In this document: piece by piece, positions 5,014-10,142 of the stretch
Layout: each line of letters begins with the position of its first letter
Numbering within the stretch: the stretch's first letter is position 1
Source of the DNA: Candidatus Faecousia faecipullorum
Lineage (GTDB): Bacteria > Bacillota > Clostridia > Oscillospirales > Oscillospiraceae
DNA length: 10,142 bases
NCBI GenBank assembly: GCA_018710805.1
Contig: DVJG01000188.1
Location: forward strand, 1 to 10,142
Direction of reading: 5' to 3'
Notes under the pieces: generated by a model
What the model was told of the DNA's origin: nothing
Database searches by the model: none
The model's input: only the letters and a program-made list of their open reading frames with translations
Program-made: the position numbers and the translations under genes

Positions 5014-5534
5014 AGGGCGTCGATGATGTTGGGGTCCGAGGGGGGACCCTGCCGCAGGCGGTACACAAGAAGCACAATGCCTCCCACCAGGGACAGACCG
5101 CCGCAGAAGGAGAAGAGCAGCCGGGAAGTGGTCATGGGCAGAAGAATCAGCACGATGCCCAGAAGCAGCGCAGGCAGGGCCAGCAGACGGCTGCGGGTGT
5201 CAAAGGCGGAGAATACCTCCTGACCGCCCCGAATGGCCAGCAGGATTCCCACAAGACGGCCTGCACCCCGGGCCAGGGCCAGGGGATTGCGCAGGAGCCA
5301 CACCCCCAGGGAAAGACACACCAGGGCCCCAAGAACGGCGCTTGCCACATGGAAGGGACGGGTAAGGGCTGCCACGGCGAAGACCACCCCGGCGGCCACC
5401 AGGCCGTAGCCCAGAATACGGGCCACAAAGGCCGAGGCGGAGTCGGGGTTAATGAGCAGCAGAAGCCCCAGCACAATCAGCAGAGCAGGCAGGGCAAACC
5501 GGGAAAGAAAACTGGATAATTTGGATGGATTCAT
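5010..5534 (-). CDS. DUF308 (HdeD-like) membrane protein
   Basis: The 174-residue product is nearly all hydrophobic, with six likely membrane helices at about residues 12-28, 35-57, 63-81, 93-103, 117-133 and 138-158 and short polar ends. The NP-x-S pattern near residue 29 (INPDSASAF) after helix 1, its counterpart LRNPLALARG (81-90) in the second repeat, and the Gly-rich helices are typical of DUF308/HdeD proteins, which arise from duplicated helix pairs. E. coli HdeD is linked to acid resistance at high cell density; whether this one is involved in stress is unknown. ATG 5534 follows an AGAGGTGA ribosome site. It is the first gene of the operon, behind the strong promoter at 5555-5583, and its stop overlaps the PPTase start. 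Confidence 0.85.
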   Translation of the reverse strand: MNPSKLSSFLSRFALPALLIVLGLLLLINPDSASAFVARILGYGLVAAGVVFAVAALTRPFHVASAVLGALVCLSLGVWLLRNPLALARGAGRLVGILLAIRGGQEVFSAFDTRSRLLALPALLLGIVLILLPMTTSRLLFSFCGGLSLVGGIVLLVYRLRQGPPSDPNIIDAL

Positions 5535-5554
5535 ACTATCACCTCTTGTCTTTC

Positions 5555-5583
5555 AGTATAGCTTTCCAAAAGTCCCCTGTCAA
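5555..5583 (-). promoter_or_regulatory. Near-consensus sigma-A promoter of the DUF308-PPTase-tatD operon
   Basis: On the minus strand TTGACA (5578-5583, perfect) and TATACT (5555-5560, 5 of 6) are spaced by 17 bases. The start should fall near 5548, about 14 bases before the ATG at 5534, again a short leader. Confidence 0.85.
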
Positions 5584-5637
5584 CGGACAGAAGGATAACA
5601 GCGGCCAAAGTTTACAAAAACCTTAAGAATGGGCGGG

Positions 5638-5666
5638 TTTACTTTTTGGCCATCCTATGGTAGAAT
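5638..5666 (+). promoter_or_regulatory. Promoter of alr-capA
   Basis: TTTACT (5638-5643, 4 of 6) and TAGAAT (5661-5666, 5 of 6) are 17 bases apart, with TG one base before the -10. Initiation near 5673 gives a leader of about 30 bases before the alr ATG at 5704, containing AAAGGAG (5692-5698). Confidence 0.75.
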
Positions 5667-5703
5667 GGTCAAAAATCCGAAACTTTGCGGAAAGGAGCGC
5701 ACC

Positions 5704-6855
5704 ATGGATTTTGACGCATCCTACGTCACCATTGATTTAGATGCCGTCTCCCGGAACTTTGACGCGGTCCGCCGGAAGGCGGGGGTGGACGTCATGGCGG
5801 TGATCAAGGCCGACGGCTATGGCCATGGGGCCGTGCCCCTGGCCCGCCATCTGGAAGAAAAAGCCGCCTTCTTTGGGGTCAGCTCCATGCTGGAGGCCCT
5901 GGAACTGCGGCAGGCGGGGATTCAAAAGCCCATTCTGATTTTGGGCTATACCCCTGTGGCGGCCTTCCCCCAGGCGGTGAGAAAAGGCATCCGGCCTGCG
6001 GTTTTCTCCTGGGAGGACGCGGCGGCGCTTTCCAAAGCGGCATCGGAGGCCGGGGTAACGGCCCCCTTCCACTTCGCAGTGGACACGGGCATGAGCCGCA
6101 TCGGCTTTCAGGTGGACGCGGAAAGCGCCGACCTCTGCGTGAAAATCGCGAACCTGCCCAATCTCCGGGCCGAGGGCATCTTTTCCCACTTTGCCACTGC
6201 CGACTGCCGGGACCTGAGCCGGGCAAAGGCCCAGGGGGAGCTTTTTGACATCTTCTGCAAAATGCTCAGGTTTCGGGGCCTGGAAATTCCCATCCGGCAC
6301 TTGGATAACTCCGCGGGCCTGATGAATTTTGAAAACCACTACGAAATGGTCCGCTCGGGCATTGTGACCTACGGCCTCTATCCCAGCCGGGAGGTGGCGC
6401 CGGAGAGGCTGCCTCTGGAGCCTGCCATGGCCTGGTACAGCCGGGTGACCCATGTGAAGGTATTGCCCGCAGGCCGGGAGGTCAGCTACGGCGGCACCTT
6501 CGTAACGGACAGGGATACCCGCGTGGCCACCGTGGCCGTGGGCTATGCCGACGGCTACCGCCGCCAGCTTTCCGGAAGGTTTTACGTCCTCATCAACGGG
6601 CAGAAGGCCCCGATTCTGGGCCGCATCTGCATGGACCAGCTTATGGCGGACGTCAGCGGCATTGCCGGCGTGGAGGTGGGGAGCAAAGTCACCCTCATCG
6701 GCCGGGACGGGGACAACGCCATTACCATGGAGGACATCGCCGAAGCCGCCGGGAGCTTCAACTATGAATTCGCCTGCGGCATCAGCCGCCGGGTACCCCG
6801 GTACTATCTGCAAAACGGGCAGACAAAAGAGGTCTGCCGCTACTTACTGGAATAA
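5704..6855 (+). CDS. alr: Alanine racemase
   Basis: The 383-residue protein is a full-length PLP-dependent alanine racemase, which converts L- to D-alanine for peptidoglycan in the cytoplasm. Near the N-terminus AVIKADGYGHGA carries the PLP-binding Lys35. The second catalytic base is Tyr262 in VSYGGTFVT. GRICMDQLMADV (Met310, Asp311) forms the substrate-side loop from the partner subunit. GMSRIGF and VRSGIVTYGLYP are further family segments. The open frame extends up to 5629, but that part overlaps the promoter; ATG 5704, 5 bases after AAAGGAG, gives the usual start MDFDASYVTIDLDAVSRNF. capA follows after 15 bases. Its promoter faces away from the DUF308 operon, whose start is about 170 bases upstream. 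Nothing unusual is seen in the enzyme itself. Confidence 0.98.
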   Translation: MDFDASYVTIDLDAVSRNFDAVRRKAGVDVMAVIKADGYGHGAVPLARHLEEKAAFFGVSSMLEALELRQAGIQKPILILGYTPVAAFPQAVRKGIRPAVFSWEDAAALSKAASEAGVTAPFHFAVDTGMSRIGFQVDAESADLCVKIANLPNLRAEGIFSHFATADCRDLSRAKAQGELFDIFCKMLRFRGLEIPIRHLDNSAGLMNFENHYEMVRSGIVTYGLYPSREVAPERLPLEPAMAWYSRVTHVKVLPAGREVSYGGTFVTDRDTRVATVAVGYADGYRRQLSGRFYVLINGQKAPILGRICMDQLMADVSGIAGVEVGSKVTLIGRDGDNAITMEDIAEAAGSFNYEFACGISRRVPRYYLQNGQTKEVCRYLLE

Positions 6856-6870
6856 GAAAGGGGAAACGAA

Positions 6871-8292
6871 ATGTCCCAGAGACACAGAAAACGCAAAAAT
6901 TCCGGGGCTCAGACCCTGCTGACCGTACTCATTGTCATTCTCATTGCCCTGACGGGGCTGGTGGTGTTTCTGTGCGTGAATCTCGCACTGAATCCCTCCA
7001 GGTCCACGGTCCAGAATAGTCCCAATGTGACCATTGCCCCCGGGAACACCACCCAGGGAACCACCGCCCCGGAGACCACCGCACCGCCGGAGCCCACGGC
7101 GCCGGAAGTGGTGAATCGGGGCACCATCCTCTCCACGGGAGACGTGCTCATGCACATCCAGCTTATCCGCTCGGGTCTCCAGGAGGACGGCTCCTATAAT
7201 TATGACTATATGTTCCGCTTCATCAAGGACTATGTGGAAAGCGCCGACCTGGCCATGGCCAACCTGGAAACCACCACGGCAGGCCCCGCAAAGCCCTACC
7301 AGGGCAATCCCCTTTTCAACTGTCCCGATGAAATCGACGACGCCCTGAAATATGCGGGCTTCGACGTGCTCATGACCGCCAACAACCACTGCTTCGACAC
7401 CACCGCCGACGGCTTCCTGCGTACCATCGAAGTGGCCCGGAGCAAGGGCTTTGACGTCATCGGCACCATGGCTACTCCCGAGGAGCCCAAGTATATCATC
7501 AAGGACGTCGGCGGCATCAAGGTGGGCATCGTCTGCTACACCTACGAAACCTCCGACGGCTCCGGCTCCTACCCCAGCATGAACGGCAACCCCATGGTGG
7601 GCCTGAGCTACGGCCATATCAACAGCTATGTGCCCTCGAACCCCCAGAAGATGTACACGGAGCTGGAGCAGTATATTGCCGAGATGAAGGCGGCAGGGGC
7701 CGAGGCCACCATGATCCAGATCCACTGGGGCCCCCAGGAATACGCCCTGACCCAGCCCGCAGCCCATGTGGCCATGGCCCAGAAGTTCTGTGACCTGGGC
7801 TTTGACGTGGTGGTGGGCGGCCATCCCCACGTGGTCCAGCCCATGGACCTGCTCACCAGCACCACCGACCCGGAGCACAAAACCGTGGTGCTCTATTCCA
7901 TGGGCAACGCGGTTTCCAACCAGCGCACGGGCCTCATTTCCACCGCCCCCGCAGGCTACACCGAGGACGGCGTCCTCTACAGCGTGACCTTTGAGAAGAA
8001 CTCCCTGGGCGAGGTGTACGTGGCGGACACCAACATCCTCCCCACCTGGGTGAACCTGGTAGACGGCAAGTATCACATTCTGCCTCTGGACAAGGAGAAG
8101 GAGGACAGCTGGGAGAGCCTCTTCGGCATCAGCGGCGCTACCCTCCAGGCCGCCAAGGATTCCTACGACCGGACCATGGGCCTGGTAGGCGAGGGCCTGC
8201 AGAAGTGCCGGGATTGGATTGCCGAAGGGCTTGCCTATCGGCAGAACCCGGAAAATTACCTGGACGTGCCCGCCATGGACCAGGCCGCCTGA
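6871..8292 (+). CDS. CapA family protein, membrane-anchored
   Basis: The 473-residue protein has a basic N-terminus, one membrane helix (about residues 16-40), a Thr/Pro/Ala-rich linker (about 50-80) and an extracellular PGA_cap (CapA) domain of metallophosphatase-like fold from about 84. Expected ligand motifs are all there: STGDVLMH (Asp91), MANLETT (Asn131, Glu133), TANNHCFD (Asn172, His173), IHWGPQEY (His285) and VVGGHPHVVQPM (His318, His320). CapA/PgsA proteins assist poly-gamma-glutamate capsule synthesis, but the family is broad and no pgsB/pgsC genes are seen here, so capsule synthesis cannot be claimed. It follows alr by 15 bases with a GGGGA ribosome site and is probably co-transcribed. 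The C-terminal 80 residues beyond the core domain are Glu/Lys/Asp-rich and of unknown role. The gene ends 5 bases before a strong terminator. Confidence 0.93.
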   Translation: MSQRHRKRKNSGAQTLLTVLIVILIALTGLVVFLCVNLALNPSRSTVQNSPNVTIAPGNTTQGTTAPETTAPPEPTAPEVVNRGTILSTGDVLMHIQLIRSGLQEDGSYNYDYMFRFIKDYVESADLAMANLETTTAGPAKPYQGNPLFNCPDEIDDALKYAGFDVLMTANNHCFDTTADGFLRTIEVARSKGFDVIGTMATPEEPKYIIKDVGGIKVGIVCYTYETSDGSGSYPSMNGNPMVGLSYGHINSYVPSNPQKMYTELEQYIAEMKAAGAEATMIQIHWGPQEYALTQPAAHVAMAQKFCDLGFDVVVGGHPHVVQPMDLLTSTTDPEHKTVVLYSMGNAVSNQRTGLISTAPAGYTEDGVLYSVTFEKNSLGEVYVADTNILPTWVNLVDGKYHILPLDKEKEDSWESLFGISGATLQAAKDSYDRTMGLVGEGLQKCRDWIAEGLAYRQNPENYLDVPAMDQAA

Positions 8293-8297
8293 GAAAC

Positions 8298-8335
8298 AAA
8301 AAATCGTACCGGAGAAATATCCGGTACGATTTTTT
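8298..8335. terminator. Bidirectional terminator between capA and the lipoprotein gene
   Basis: AAAAAATCGTACCGGA (8298-8313) and its exact complement (8320-8335) enclose a 6-base loop. With A6 on one side and T6 on the other it ends the alr-capA transcript in one direction and the PsiE-EamA-lipoprotein transcript in the other. Its last two bases are the first two of the lipoprotein stop codon (8334-8336). Confidence 0.93.
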
Positions 8336-8792
8336 ATGTCTCTTCGTAGGAAGCTACCTTCCACTGCCCGTCCTCCAACACAAGATTCACCTGCAAATAG
8401 CGGTAGTTGTCAAATTCCGGGGTGCTGCGGAACTCTACGGAAGCAAAGGCCCATCCGTCCCGGACCATGTCCTCCGGCACGCCCAGGCCCTTGATGATCT
8501 CCCCTAGAACAGGGCCTGTGGTGGGGTCGTAGGTGGTGACGCTGCCTGTAAAGTCCCCCGAGAGAAAGGTTTTCAGGGTATCGGCGTCTCCGGCAAAGTA
8601 GGCTTCGGCGAATTGGGTCACCGTGGCCTGGGCGTCGGGGGCGCTTTGGGTTTCCTCGGTGACCTGGGTGACCTCGGTGGCCTGGGTGACGGTTTCGGTG
8701 GTTTCCGGCGCCGGAGGGGTTTCCGATGCTCCGCAGCCGGACAGCAGGCACAGGGCCATGAGAAGACACAGGACTGATTTTCCGATTTTCAT
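8334..8792 (-). CDS. Lipoprotein with Thr-rich linker and NTF2-like domain
   Basis: The 152-residue product has a lipoprotein signal: a short basic start (MKIGK), a hydrophobic core and the lipobox LSGC with Cys20 as the expected lipidated residue. Residues 22-52 form a Thr/Glu/Pro/Val-rich linker made of loose repeats (TQATEVTQVTEETQ). Residues 55-152 look like a compact alpha/beta domain of the NTF2/DUF4878 type: helix TVTQFAEAYFAGDADTLKTF, then strands ending in LQVNLVLEDGQWKVASYEE. The final W-K-V strand is typical for such domains. Function is unknown; these domains often form extracellular binding modules. ATG 8792 follows GGAGG by 7 bases, 13 bases after the EamA stop. It is the last gene before the terminator. 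The linker is low-complexity at the DNA level, so its length may vary between strains. Confidence 0.82.
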   Translation of the reverse strand: MKIGKSVLCLLMALCLLSGCGASETPPAPETTETVTQATEVTQVTEETQSAPDAQATVTQFAEAYFAGDADTLKTFLSGDFTGSVTTYDPTTGPVLGEIIKGLGVPEDMVRDGWAFASVEFRSTPEFDNYRYLQVNLVLEDGQWKVASYEET

Positions 8793-8805
8793 AAAAGGGC
8801 CTCCC

Positions 8806-9219
8806 TCAGAGAATCATGACGAGGGTTCCCGCCGTAATGAGGACGGCCCCCAGGGCAGACTTCCAGGTGAACTTCTCCCCCAGCAGGGCAAAGGCCAGAA
8901 TTAAGGTGATGACGGTGCTGAGCTTGTCCACGGGAACCACCTTGGACACATCCCCCACTTGCAGGGCCCGGTAGTAGCACAGCCAGGAGGCTCCGGTGGC
9001 AAGGCCCGAGAGAATCAGAAACAGCCAGCTCTTCCGGCTGATGCCCACAAGGCCCCCCTGCTCATTTGTGAGAAACACCATGCCCCAGGCCAGAATCAGA
9101 ACCACGGCGGTGCGGATGGCGGTGGCCAGATTGGAGCCCACGCCGCCAATGCCAATTTTTGCCAGAATAGAGGTCAGGGCCGCAAACACCGCAGAGCCCA
9201 GCGCAAACAAAAACCACAT
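8806..9219 (-). CDS. Single-domain EamA family transporter
   Basis: The 137-residue protein has five likely membrane helices (about residues 3-20, 32-50, 64-84, 96-113 and 120-136) and the EamA/DMT pattern: ALTSILAKIGIGGVGS near the N-terminus, then YYRALQVGDVSKVVPV (82-97), a final LLGEKFTWKSALGAVLI. Full-size EamA proteins contain two such domains; this is a half-size version which would have to form a dimer, like the small multidrug resistance proteins. The substrate cannot be told from sequence. ATG 9219 is preceded by GGAGGAG (9231-9237) located within the last codons of the PsiE-like gene, 11 bases away, so translation is coupled to it (5 bases separate stop and start). Confidence 0.88.
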   Translation of the reverse strand: MWFLFALGSAVFAALTSILAKIGIGGVGSNLATAIRTAVVLILAWGMVFLTNEQGGLVGISRKSWLFLILSGLATGASWLCYYRALQVGDVSKVVPVDKLSTVITLILAFALLGEKFTWKSALGAVLITAGTLVMIL

Positions 9220-9224
9220 ATTCT

Positions 9225-9674
9225 TTAAAGCTCCTCCACCAGGGTTTCCTTCATTTCGTTCTTGGGAATCAGAAAACGCCGGATGGCGAAAAGCCCCGCA
9301 ATGCAGGCGATGCAGGCAACGTTGCTTAAGGGGTCGTCGTGGCTTAAAATCACGTGGCGGGTGATGGCCACGGTGAGCACTTCCAGAATGCTGGCGGGGG
9401 TGGTGTCAATGAGCATCCGCACGAATTCCATGCCTACCACAATGGTCAGAAGGGTGTGCAGGGCGTGTTCCAGGTTGGATACATAGGAAAGGCCCTCGGT
9501 GACCATGCGGTAGACCTCCAGGCACAGGGCCAGAGCCAGAATGAGGATGGTGAGCGCCGCAATGATGTGCTCCACCATGCGCAGAATGGCCCGGAAAAGG
9601 TGGGTGACCTTGCGGTCATATTTTTCCGCCGGGCATTCCTTTGGCTCCGGAACAAATATGGTTTTCTCTTCCAT
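9225..9674 (-). CDS. PsiE-like membrane protein
   Basis: The 149-residue product has a charged N-terminus (MEEKTIFVPEPKECPAEKYD) and four likely membrane helices (about residues 33-56, 73-90, 96-111 and 117-134). The segment LLTIVVGMEFVRMLIDTTP (75-93) followed by LEVLTVAITRHVI (97-109) resembles the phosphate-starvation-inducible PsiE family (E/R-containing helix, then ARx-I helix); its activity is unknown. The open frame extends to 9716, but ATG 9674 with AGGAGG (9682-9687) 7 bases upstream is the start, and the promoter at 9705-9713 lies just beyond. Placed first in an operon with a small EamA transporter and a lipoprotein. The PsiE assignment is by resemblance and only moderately sure; an unrelated four-helix family is possible. 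Confidence 0.72.
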   Translation of the reverse strand: MEEKTIFVPEPKECPAEKYDRKVTHLFRAILRMVEHIIAALTILILALALCLEVYRMVTEGLSYVSNLEHALHTLLTIVVGMEFVRMLIDTTPASILEVLTVAITRHVILSHDDPLSNVACIACIAGLFAIRRFLIPKNEMKETLVEEL

Positions 9675-9704
9675 GGAAATGCCTCCTATTGGGGTGATAC
9701 GCCC

Positions 9705-9713
9705 ATTATAGCA
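9705..9713 (-). promoter_or_regulatory. Consensus extended -10 promoter for the PsiE-EamA-lipoprotein operon
   Basis: The minus strand shows TGC followed by a perfect TATAAT (9705-9710). The -35 region is T-rich with no good TTGACA, which is common for extended -10 promoters. The start would be near 9698, leaving about 24 bases before ATG 9674. No strong terminator separates it from the NYN gene upstream, so readthrough is also possible. Confidence 0.75.
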
Positions 9714-9740
9714 CAATTTGCCGAAAAGAAAAGTTTTTCC

Positions 9741-10142
9741 TTATTTATGATAGTGCCCTTCCATTTCCTTCCGGGCAAGGTCAACCTCTTCTTTCAGCTC
9801 CCGGGCGGTCATGCGAAGAACGCCGCTGCGGAAGGAGCTGAGCTGGACCAGGCCGTCGGAGGAGGCCACCCGCACAGCATAGTTGCCGCCGATCTCGTCC
9901 GCCAGGGCTTCAATGTAGGCGTCGGCGGTCTCCCCTTCCCGGGTGTAGACTACCTGGATGTTGTGATAGCGGCTCTTCTCTCCGGGACTGCCCTTCTGCT
10001 TGTAGCCGTCAAACACCAGCACCAGGCGGCATTTGGTGAAGCCAGCGAAGCTGCTGAGCAGGTCGCACAGCCGCCGCCGGGCGGCGTCCAGATCCTCCCG
10101 GGCGAGATTTTTTAGTTCCTCCCAGGCGAAAATGATGTTGTA
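9741..10142 (-). CDS. NYN domain (YacP-like) ribonuclease, C-terminal part
   Basis: 133 codons are visible; the N-terminus lies beyond the window. The visible sequence begins at YNIIFAWEELKNLA, which fits the end of the DGYN(V/I)I motif that opens YacP-type NYN domains. Further family marks are LVLVFDGYK (about 44-52, catalytic-type Asp), VVYTREGETADAYIE and VRVASSDGLVQ (Asp in the third acidic motif), then a helical C-terminus TARELKEEVDLARKEM. YacP/Rae1 of B. subtilis is a ribosome-associated RNase with this fold, about 170 residues. The start is outside, so the gene may be a free-standing YacP, or the C-terminal domain of a longer TetM/EF-G-like GTPase, which I recall in some Clostridia. 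The first gene of the PsiE operon starts 66 bases after its stop, behind its own promoter. Confidence 0.85.
   Translation of the reverse strand, partial: YNIIFAWEELKNLAREDLDAARRRLCDLLSSFAGFTKCRLVLVFDGYKQKGSPGEKSRYHNIQVVYTREGETADAYIEALADEIGGNYAVRVASSDGLVQLSSFRSGVLRMTARELKEEVDLARKEMEGHYHK

Noticed and set aside
5737..6813. 358-codon open frame on the minus strand opposite alr
   Set aside because: alr on the plus strand is unmistakable, and the antisense product has no family features.
6844..8364. 506-codon open frame on the minus strand opposite capA
   Set aside because: It is antisense to a full-length CapA gene with all its motifs; it has no ribosome site, and its His/Gly/Val-rich product looks like a GC-skew artefact.
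8636..8700. Repeats of GACCTSGGT type in the lipoprotein gene
   Set aside because: They encode the Thr/Val/Glu-rich linker of the lipoprotein; they are coding low complexity, not a CRISPR or iteron array.
9354..10115. 253-codon plus-strand open frame
   Set aside because: It runs antisense to both the PsiE-like and NYN genes and across the promoter between them.
1..10142. Search for a defence, toxin-antitoxin, phage or CRISPR system
   Set aside because: No nuclease-helicase pair, toxin-antitoxin pair, integrase, transposase or spaced direct repeats were seen; the Xre regulator belongs to the DUF2975 operon.

Overview
The window looks like chromosomal DNA of a low-GC-phylum but GC-rich anaerobe, most likely a gut member of the Clostridia close to Oscillospiraceae/Ruminococcaceae. 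The evidence is strong AGGAGG-type ribosome binding sites, sigma-A promoters, G+C-rich genes separated by short A/T-rich gaps, and typical Firmicutes families (DUF2975 + small Xre regulator, DUF421 + DUF4363, a Cys/Asn-rich miniprotein, YacP-type NYN domain). The species assignment is inference. I see no rRNA, tRNA, CRISPR array, insertion sequence, phage gene or recognised defence system.

Layout. (1) Positions 1-1413, minus strand: a promoter with a palindrome over its -35 box drives DUF2975 membrane protein -> small Xre/YozG-like regulator -> DUF4173-type membrane protein (cut by the window start). (2) 1363-1759: a 397-base divergent intergenic region holding that promoter, a possible 22-codon minus-strand ORF, a perfect 16-bp inverted repeat and a plus-strand promoter. 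(3) 1760-3394, plus strand: a small P-loop kinase-like protein of lower G+C, then a translationally coupled DUF421-DUF4363 pair. (4) 3429-3527: two near-identical GC hairpins acting as terminators for converging transcripts. (5) 3526-5583, minus strand: a near-consensus promoter drives DUF308 membrane protein -> Sfp-type phosphopantetheinyl transferase -> TatD-family metallohydrolase -> 49-residue Cys/Asn-rich membrane miniprotein. (6) 5638-8335, plus strand: alanine racemase and a membrane-anchored CapA-family protein, closed by a perfect bidirectional terminator. (7) 8334-10142, minus strand: NYN-domain ribonuclease-like C-terminus (cut by the window end), then a consensus extended -10 promoter and PsiE-like membrane protein -> single-domain EamA transporter -> NTF2-like lipoprotein, ending at the same terminator.

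Working together: several units concern the cell envelope. D-alanine supply (alr) is paired with a CapA-like surface enzyme, and many small membrane proteins of unknown function surround them (DUF2975, DUF4173, DUF421, DUF4363, DUF308, PsiE-like, EamA, lipoprotein). The rest is housekeeping: TatD, carrier-protein activation and an NYN nuclease. I did not find a convincing new multi-gene system. The best leads are small: the Cys/Asn-rich miniprotein, the unexplained hairpin plus mini-ORF between divergent genes, the palindrome over the DUF2975 promoter, and the crossed duplicate terminators.
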